Shown here: positions 56,816 to 64,000 of the stretch, piece by piece
How the letters are laid out: every line of letters starts with the position of its first letter
Numbering within the stretch: the stretch's first letter is position 1
Assembly (NCBI RefSeq): GCF_002127325.2
Contig: NC_035434.2
Coordinates: forward strand, 151,229,116-151,293,115
Reading direction: 5' to 3'
From: Helianthus annuus
Taxonomy: Eukaryota; Streptophyta; Magnoliopsida; Asterales; Asteraceae
DNA length: 64,000 nucleotides
The notes under the pieces: model-generated
Told to the model about the DNA's origin: nothing
Databases searched by the model: none
Seen by the model: the letters and a program-made list of their open reading frames with translations, nothing else
Made by a program: the position numbers and the translations under genes

Positions 56816-58961
56816 TGTATGGTACTAATATATATTATCTAAAAAAACTTTATTTATTAAATCCTGATAAATTAATAGAGTTTTCTCTTTCAAACTAGTG
56901 TTTTGGGAAAAACTATTTATCAAAATGGTGTTCTTTGAAATTTTTTTTACCAAAATAGTGTTTCTAACACATATATCCGATAATGTTTATAAGTACTATC
57001 GAATCTGGTACACCTGCCCCTGCCAATATTTCGGTTAATAGTGTAATTTTCCCGTTTTTTGTCCGAATTTTCTAAAATTATATAGGTTTGTCCCCGCCGA
57101 TTATTTTGCCTAAAAATTCCTTGCCCCTACCAAGTTTATTGTCCAAAACATTTATACATATTTGCGTATTGAGTTAAAAAGGTGAAAGACAGGGCATTTA
57201 GTATTTTTTTATAATTGTCTTTAAACTTGAAGTGAGTTTAAATAAAGTTTGAAACTAGTTTTTATATAAATGAAACTTGATGGTTCATTTTTGTCTTAAT
57301 TGAATGGTGCCCCCATCGGTGTTATTCGACTTCAATAAAAGAAAAAGAAAAAATGTTCTGTGTTCTCAGGGTTCTTGGAGTCTTCAAATCTTCAATCCTT
57401 TATCCTTCATAGATTTGAACTAGGGCTAATATTAAATCGAAATTTTGGGCATTACTCGTGTTTTAGATATTAGTTGTAGCATCTATTGTGATTATTAATT
57501 TTCAAAAAAAAAAAATATATATTGTGATTATTGTCCAATGATTCCAAAACGCTCCACTTGTGGTATGCGCATATAATGTATATATGTGTGGGCCCTCGGG
57601 GTCAAAAGTGAAAGTGTAATAATTTTAACGTTATTTTACTAATTTCGTGAAAATAACGTTAAAAGCGGGAGACGGTTAATCATGCATCATGTGGTGGCGC
57701 TGATAGCCGAAAGATAAGGGGGTACATGCACTAATCGGCCTTTGTCCCAATTGCTGAGTTATGTGCCTTATGTCCAAGGCTTGATGCAAAACTACTATTA
57801 ACTCGGGGGTCTCACTGGAAGCAGCCTCTCTATTCCTACGGAGTAGAGGTAAGACTGTCTACATCTTACCCTCCTCAACCCTACCTTAGCTTTGCTATTG
57901 GTGGGATTTACTAAGTATGATGATGATGAATGATGGGGATTTGGGGAAGATGATCAATTAAGGAAGAACTATTGTGAAATTGTAGTTTAACCCATTCCTA
58001 TCGATCGTTTTTTGTTAGGCATATCATTGTCAAAATTATTAATTTGGAGTTATTATTGTTTGACTCGACCCGAACATTTAACCCAGAACATAGCGATAGG
58101 AAAAAAGTTTGGGTCCCATGACTTTCCGCCCCCGTGGAACTTTTAGTCAAGCTCCTCCATTACTAGAAAGGGTACAGAGACGCAATGAATCACAAAATAT
58201 ATTAAAATGTCGAGAAATATAATACAACGTTGAGGAAAAAAGACATTGAATCAAAAAAAGAGACACGATGACAAAAAAATAAACACAATACCAAACAAAA
58301 AGACAATAATTTAAATAAAAATTCTAAAATCTACAAGCTAAAAATCCAAAAGCGAAAATCTAAAATTTAAGATAGTAGAGTTTGACAAAATGGTTCCAAT
58401 ACTGTTAGAATTAGTTCAATCAGAGTCCTCCATTTAATACCCTTCCTATAACTTTCTAATTTTAGGAGATTATGTACTTTCCTATCATTATAATACCTTT
58501 TTTTTCAATCAAATTAGCATCATTTAGTTATTTTGGTGTCTCAAGTTAATCATTTATCTATTATTAATATATAATAAATGAGAAGTAAAAGAAAAACACA
58601 ACCATTTATTATTCTGAAAACATAATATAATACTGTTACAAAAAGAGTGAACCATCATCACAGTTTACATAAAAACAAAAATATTTTCTGACAATAAATC
58701 TAGTAATGTTATAAACTTTATCCAAGTTTTAAAACACCACCATTTTATAATAACTCTAGCAAAAACCTTGCACAAATACACCATAAACATCTTTGTGCTC
58801 TTCTAAAAGGCTTTGGATGCTGAACCACCATTCACTGGCCCATCTCACACTCCGTACGTATAGAATAATAAGGGTAAAAAAAAAGATGCCCTTAAGTTAA
58901 AAGGCTCAAAAACCATCTGACCACAAATCACAACTGTGTAGGGTAAAATGTTTCAAACTTA
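56816..58961. other. Intergenic, no gene; one RTE tail
   Basis: Mostly AT-rich. At about 57795-57930 lies an RTE LINE 3' tail on the plus strand ('gggggtctcactggaagcag', ending in a gatgatgatga run). No other supported feature. Confidence 0.5.
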
Positions 58962-60835
58962 TTAATTCCAGCATTCTGGTGTCAAGGAATGGTCCCTTTT
59001 ACTGTCCATGCAATAGTGGTAAACCATGTGGTTCCTTTGCACCCATTTCATGGCCATGTACTGCCTCTTGCTAAGACCACCGGACCGTCCTGGAGAAGCC
59101 GTGACAGGGCGGCACCGTGGTGATGAGTAGGCTGAGCAACCCCCTGCTCTAAAGTTGGTGAACCTCCCAACAAAGGGTTGGTATCTGTAGTCGGCTTTGT
59201 ATTTACCATCTTCCGTGGCCCAAGAAGAAGCGTCCCATATTGATCCGTATAACCACATTGGCCTTAGCGGAAATGTTGTCGCGCTTTTTCTTGGATACCT
59301 TCTTATGGGCACGTCGTCCACAAAAAATCTAAAAAACGTATATGTGTAAATTTGTTGAATTACTAAGAGCTATATTAAGTTATAAATGAGTAGTTTAGGG
59401 TATTCAGTATTCGAATCAGAGTAGAAAAATAAAATTAAAAACTCGTATAGAAAATAAGTCAAACCGGAATAGTTATTGATTTGAAGCACAATCTAACAAA
59501 ATATATAGCATTTAAAACTTACATTATGTCACGTGGGCTCCATAAGATAGCATAGTGGTGAAAATTTTGGGTGGGGTCAAACCATAAATGAAATTTCATT
59601 TCTCTCCCAATAATAGTGCCATCACCACTTCCTCTTATGTACACATTTGTTTGTAATGTGTATGGCTTCCCAAATGTTGTTCCAAGGAATTCTATGTCAA
59701 CCTCATCATGGAACCCTGGATGTGCTTCATTGTTTGAAAGCTACATTTATATATATATAAAAAAAACAATTATAATGTATACATATGGAATAAGGGCTAC
59801 AGAGTCTGGTTGGAGCCCTTAGACCATGCGTAGTGGTTATGGTGAATAATGTCCCACCTTTGGGCGTTGTCCGCCACGTGTCGTCCTAGTCAGCAAAGGG
59901 GCGTTTTGAAGAAATGGGCGTAGTGGGATAATGCCCTCACCCTTGGGCGTTGTTCGACAGATGGCACTCCCATAATTACCCACTTATTTTTTTAATTATT
60001 AAAACAAAATAATATTCAATTAAAACAGCAATTGGCCAACACACAAGGGGGCGGTGGCTCGGGTGTCATCGGGCGTTGTTTATTAAAAAACGCCCCATTT
60101 TGGAACGAGTACGCATGGTCGTAGGGGCTCCATTGTGCCACCTCAGCGCCACCATTAGAGCCCCCCTCCCAACTCTTAACAACCAAGTTATGGGAAAAAA
60201 CCCCCTTTTCATCACTACCCATAACTCACACACACAACATCTCGTGAATGCTCGCTATTGCGCTGGCAAGAGGTCAATAGCGCCTACGGTATGGGAGTGG
60301 GGGGCGCTATTGTTGTTTATGAGCTGAGGTGGCATGGGCTTAGCGCCCCATACAGCGCAGCCTAACTATGAGATAGCTTGAAAGATTGTACTAGAATGCT
60401 GAATGCTCACATAGAATGCTGTTATGACTCCAGCAGTGTAACCCGGTTGCAGTTTGATGGATGCTCCGAAGTAACCGGATCGGAAGGGTCTAGTCGACTT
60501 GAACCCACTTCCTGTTATCAATCAAGAAAGTTATACCAAGTTGAGCAAGTTAAAAACTCTTGTTACTTGTTCATAATATATACTAAAGTAATGTTATTTG
60601 AGAAAGTAATTAGGATGATGTGACCTGAGGAACTGTCGAGCCAGATGTCGAGAGCGTTGTTGTTAATGGACTGGTGGCTAGGACCCCAGAGGGTTTTGAA
60701 GCATCTGTTAAAAGTCAGGGACCTGAACTTTGTGCTTGGGTAGAAGCCAGGTGAAGGTGGTCCGTAGCCAGCATTGCTCACTGATGCTCCAGTGAGAATG
60801 AAAATAAGTGAAAACAAGAATACAAAATTAGCCAT
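58962..60835 (-). CDS. XTH: Xyloglucan endotransglucosylase/hydrolase, XTH32-like
   Basis: Apoplastic family GH16 enzyme that cuts and rejoins xyloglucan during wall growth. Exons: 60835-60625, 60511-60411, 59740-59523, 59328-58962. All borders are GT/AG; 897 nt, 298 aa, the usual length. A signal peptide ([20 protein letters not shown]) precedes [12 protein letters not shown]. The catalytic motif is [10 protein letters not shown] (115-124), with E117 as nucleophile and E121 as acid/base. The C-terminal XET domain includes [19 protein letters not shown] and [11 protein letters not shown]. The start is the ATG at 60835; the upstream TTG (60859) is not used, as the signal peptide begins at MANF. 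The PSPG(F/Y)YPS start and DEVDIEFLG point to group IIIA (XTH31/32). Group IIIA may favour hydrolysis (family knowledge). Intron 2 contains PIF MITEs. Confidence 0.95.
59822..60373. mobile_element. PIF/Harbinger MITE sequence in XTH intron 2
   Basis: Begins TTA|GACCATGCGTAGTGGTTATG at 59819 and is rich in 'gggcg', 'aacgcccc' and 'gcgctatt' words. A candidate right end with TTA lies at about 60338, and a further 'gcgcagcctaac' end at 60365. Probably two nested or adjacent MITEs. Exact ends uncertain; short open frames inside are not genes. Confidence 0.5.
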
Positions 60836-60906
60836 AAGAGAGATGTGATCGATACCCAAAAATGGAGATCAGGGAGGGAGTAACGAGAAAGAGTGATACG
60901 AAAGGT

Positions 60907-60913
60907 GTATATA
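60907..60913 (-). promoter_or_regulatory. TATA box of the XTH gene
   Basis: TATATAC on the minus strand, 72-78 bases upstream of the ATG. A longer AT run further upstream (about 60943-60960) is an alternative. Confidence 0.55.
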
Positions 60914-62519
60914 TGGAGGAGAGAGGTGAGGGGTGGGGTAGTGATATATATAAAATATAGTTATGTAAGTCAAGGTAGTAAATAGTTTAGGATTGAACAC
61001 TCTTGTGTGAGAGAGACTAGTATATGTAAATCTTGTATGCATAATGCATGGAATCTTCTAGTGACTAGGTAGATCTTCCATAGCAAGAAAGATGTGTAGA
61101 GGCTGCTAGTGTTTTTCATAGTGAGATTAAAATAGGGGTGATACTAAATACTCATAAATTTCCTTTAAAAAGTTATATTTAACATCGAACTGGGTGTTTT
61201 TTAGGCCCATAGCGTTAAATTATAGTGTATTATATGTGTTTTGACTCATACGTGTCAACCGAACACATTCATACCAAAGGTTACATGAAATGTATACAAC
61301 CGGGAACTTGTATTGATATGTATATTTAACGAAATTTTTACCATCATGGTCTTACGGGATACGTTTTCTAACATCATGTTCTTAGTTTTCTCCATGACAA
61401 AGCTTTCAATAGAACAAATCGGGTTTTTCAGTATCGATAAAGTCAATAGACACTGAAACATATTCGCGTTCATAAGTTGTAACTCGTTGGTTTCATTTAG
61501 CCAAAAGAATATTGTCTAAAAGTAGCTTTAACTTTAAATCCAATTATAAAATTTCGAAACAAACAACAAATTCTTGTTTTTGGTTAACTTGAAAACATTG
61601 TTTGAACCAAGTGTCATACCAGCCCTCCTAAGTCAACATGCGTACTACGCTAAAAGAGATGTACATTTTGCGTTCAGAACCTACAACAATAAGCACACTA
61701 CCCGAGTATATCCAAAACAATAAGCAACAAAACTTGAATCGTCATGTGTTTTAAGATTTTCCTAATTCACACATAGACACAAAAAGAAAAGAAAATCTAC
61801 AAGTATCTATTAAGTTAAAAACAGATAAAAACCTCTACTCCAACATAAAAAAGCAGTCTTAATTACTTGAAGAAACATCGATACCTATGGATGGGACTTA
61901 GCGGTCAGGCCACGAAAGTACATGGAGTATCAGATGAGATCGGTTTTGAAGATGAAGCCCCTATGACAAACCAATCTACACCATACTTTCTTAGTCTACC
62001 TCTTTCATTTTCCACAATCATAAATCAACAACATTAAGGAAAAAGAAACCAAAGTGGTAGTGTCATATCCAACAAAATATACTACTTTATATAGGCTCAA
62101 AACTCATGGTTGTGCGCAATAAACAAAGCCTACTACATGCCAAGAGTCTATTACCTAACATCTTCAGTTCAGGGCCGTTAAATAAGCAAAGAACAAAAAA
62201 CAACAGATGGGCAAAACAGTGACAAAGTTGCATGCTTTGCAAACCAACATAATAATGGAATATAAGTAAACCACATATAGGAAGGAAGGACCAAAGAAAC
62301 CCAAAATTAATTAAAATATCATCAATGGCATGAGATTGGGGAAAACACACCAACATCTCTATTGTTCAGAAAATCAATAACCTAAAGAAATCAGAAAATA
62401 ACTAATATAACCAACAATCAAACGTGAAAATCACATCGTAATCACAAAACTTTAAATTCAGTACATTTGCTAAAGGACCAATTAACATACATAAGCATGA
62501 TTTGAGAAATAAGGGCACT
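60914..62519. other. Intergenic, no recognised gene
   Basis: On the minus strand, 61995-61895 reads in a protein-like way (GVDWFVIGASSSKPISSDTP, then stop) and could be a last exon of an unknown gene, but I found no matching upstream exon. The frame 62356-62087 is hydrophobic and unrecognised. Not annotated as genes. Confidence 0.3.
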
Positions 62520-62840
62520 CGGTGTGAATGCGGGGACCGAGCTCGGGGAGTCCTTTTGCCGAGCGGTGATTCATCCCTAGTGTTTGAATGGTGAGTGGGG
62601 AGTAAGAGAGAGGGGGAGAAATCGGTGACTATTCACCGAAGGTGGAGAAGGAGTGATGGAGGAGAGAGAGAGAGAGGAGAGAAGAACCACTAAATTTTTT
62701 TTTAATTGAGTGGTGTTTGAATCATACCTAGTGTTTGAGTAGAAAATAGGGAGTGAGAGGGGGGGGGGGGGGGAGGGGAGGTGACATGACTTTATATCAT
62801 TATCATTGGGTAGAGAAAACTCAAACACCCTAACTCACCC
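62520..62840. mobile_element. MITE-like GC/AG-rich block
   Basis: Starts 'gggcactcggtgtgaatgcg', resembling PIF/Harbinger MITE ends. Contains 'cctagtgtttgaat' and 'cctagtgtttgagt' 150 bases apart, a (GA)n run and a G13 run (62759-62773). No right end confirmed. Confidence 0.4.
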
Positions 62841-63683
62841 CAACCATATCGTCCACCCTAACTACAATTCCCATTTTGATTTAATGTGACACAAAATTAG
62901 TCATTAATGTTATTTGCATTTAATAAATAGGTAACAAACACAACGAAAAAAAATCAACTAAAAATAAAGCTATCAAGATTAGAACCCAAGACCTACTTAC
63001 TAATGAAGTGACATGAGAACCACCAAACCGTGATCCTCATCATGTCATTTTCCAATTCAATACTTATATATATTCTAAGTTCTACAACGTAACTAAAAAG
63101 AAATAAATTTTTGGGCCTCGAAGGTTTTGAGCCCTGAGCCGTCGCCCACCCCGCACCCCCTCCTGGCCGCCCCTGCGTGTAATCTCTTATTTGAAAAGGA
63201 TCCCATATCTCATTCCTTAATTTTATCTTTCTTTTATTCACAAACACTTATTTTATTATATTTATTGTTTTTATAGACTCATAAAATTTGATTGAGGATA
63301 AATAATAGTTTTTAATATAAAAAAAAGTTAGTGTAGCATGTTTATATAATTTAGGATTAGGGTAGAGAAATAGTGAATGAGATAGAATGAGTTTTTAGTA
63401 TTATAAAAATGGGGGAGGTGATGAGAATCAGCTTTCTCTCAACTTTTCAAATCTAACAAATTTTGAAGGGTATCCAACCATAAACCAAAAATGCCACATA
63501 ACATATAGAAAAAAGAAATTATTAATATTTTTTATTTATTCAACAAACATATTATTTTTAAATATTAAATTAGTTTATTTTAATATTAAACCAACTTTAT
63601 TTTAAATATTAAATTAGTTTATTTAATTACAATCATTTATTTTAAATATTAAATTAACTTAAAAACAATGAAAATAAATAAAA
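62841..63683. other. Intergenic, AT-rich
   Basis: At about 63110-63175 a scrap of the 'gggcctcgaaggttttgagc' hAT-like repeat. 'aaatattaaattagttta' is repeated between 63555 and 63655. No gene. Confidence 0.4.
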
Positions 63684-64000
63684 GAGTTAATTACCCGGAT
63701 GATCCATGTGATTCATTATTTTTCACCTTTAGTTCTCACATTTTTAAAATAGCATGTTTGTTCTCTGTGGTTTGATAAATTGTTACTCGGATAGTTCCTA
63801 TAATGGATGGGTGTTAAATTATTTAGTTTAGTGTGAGTAAAATTACGAGTATACCCTTACTAATAAAACAATAAAAAAAGAAAATTAACTAGACTCAAGT
63901 GGGACCCACTTTATATAACAAAAACAAATTAACTAAATTTCTTAAACCCAACCATATCCCCTCCCCTCCCCTGTCTTCCCTCTTTTCTCACCGGAAACAC
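63684..64000. mobile_element. Left part of a MULE-type MITE or Pack-MULE, cut by the window end
   Basis: Starts GAGTTAATTACCCGG, with arm words 'tgatccatgtgattcattat' and 'gttctctgtggtttgataaa', as in the other MULE-type elements here. The right end is outside the window. The last 60 bases turn C/T-rich like a leader, so this may be another Pack-MULE. Confidence 0.55.

Noticed and set aside
60563..60859. XTH start at TTG 60859
   Set aside because: Not an ATG; the signal peptide and Kozak-like position fit the ATG at 60835.
1..64000. CRISPR array, operon, phage or other bacterial defence system
   Set aside because: The window is plant nuclear DNA with split genes. The short repeats seen are transposon or microsatellite repeats without spacer regularity.
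1..64000. tRNA or rRNA genes
   Set aside because: The only tRNA-like boxes lie in a SINE and in hAT elements; no complete cloverleaf was found by eye.

Overview
This is a stretch of plant nuclear genome. It is AT-rich, with long intergenic spaces, split genes with GT/AG introns, and dense nested transposable elements. The organism is a dicot, and I infer an asterid, probably Asteraceae, from the repeat families. These are palindromic MITEs with 'cgtccctgaggtttgg' ends, RTE-type LINE tails and Helitrons ending CTAG. No database search was possible, so the family-level placement is inference.

Three genes look intact, and each gives an exon chain whose summed length is a whole number of codons. 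(1) A CSLA-type glucomannan mannan synthase lies on the minus strand at 6367-10225 (9 exons, 527 aa). (2) A DP-type partner of E2F lies on the plus strand at 45427-55498 (9 exons, 332 aa); its introns are swollen to about 9 kb by nested transposons. (3) A group III xyloglucan endotransglucosylase/hydrolase resembling XTH32 lies on the minus strand at 58962-60835 (4 exons, 298 aa). Two of the genes concern the cell wall (mannan backbone synthesis, xyloglucan remodelling) and one concerns cell-cycle transcription. Nothing suggests that they act as a unit.

Most of the rest is transposons and gene fragments. From left to right: a region of repeated 14-bp perfect palindromes with a LINE remnant (1-2640); a 1.26-kb Helitron (3917-5180); the CSLA gene with intronic MITEs; an 8.07-kb non-autonomous Helitron (12737-20808) carrying fragments of a PXY/TDR-like receptor kinase and a calcium-dependent protein kinase; an inverted pair of hAT transposase remnants (21085-23977), one cut by a young 4.8-kb Copia element (23978-28800) with unusual TA...CA LTR ends; and two Pack-MULEs with perfect 9-bp target-site duplications (TSDs), one carrying a CASP-like first-exon fragment (30129-31450) and one a TMK-like LRR fragment (35605-37172).

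Between and beyond these are many short MULE-type MITEs, a SINE with a 15-bp TSD, several hAT elements with 8-bp TSDs, an internally deleted LTR element (39757-41834), and a PIF/Harbinger element with a broken ORF1 (43267-45025) ending 400 bp before the DP start codon. Transposons inside the DP introns carry E2F-consensus sites.

The strongest observations are the gene-fragment-carrying Helitron, the two Pack-MULEs (one with a reconstructible empty site), the hAT inverted pair split by a young Copia, and the E2F-like sites carried by transposons inside an E2F-partner gene.
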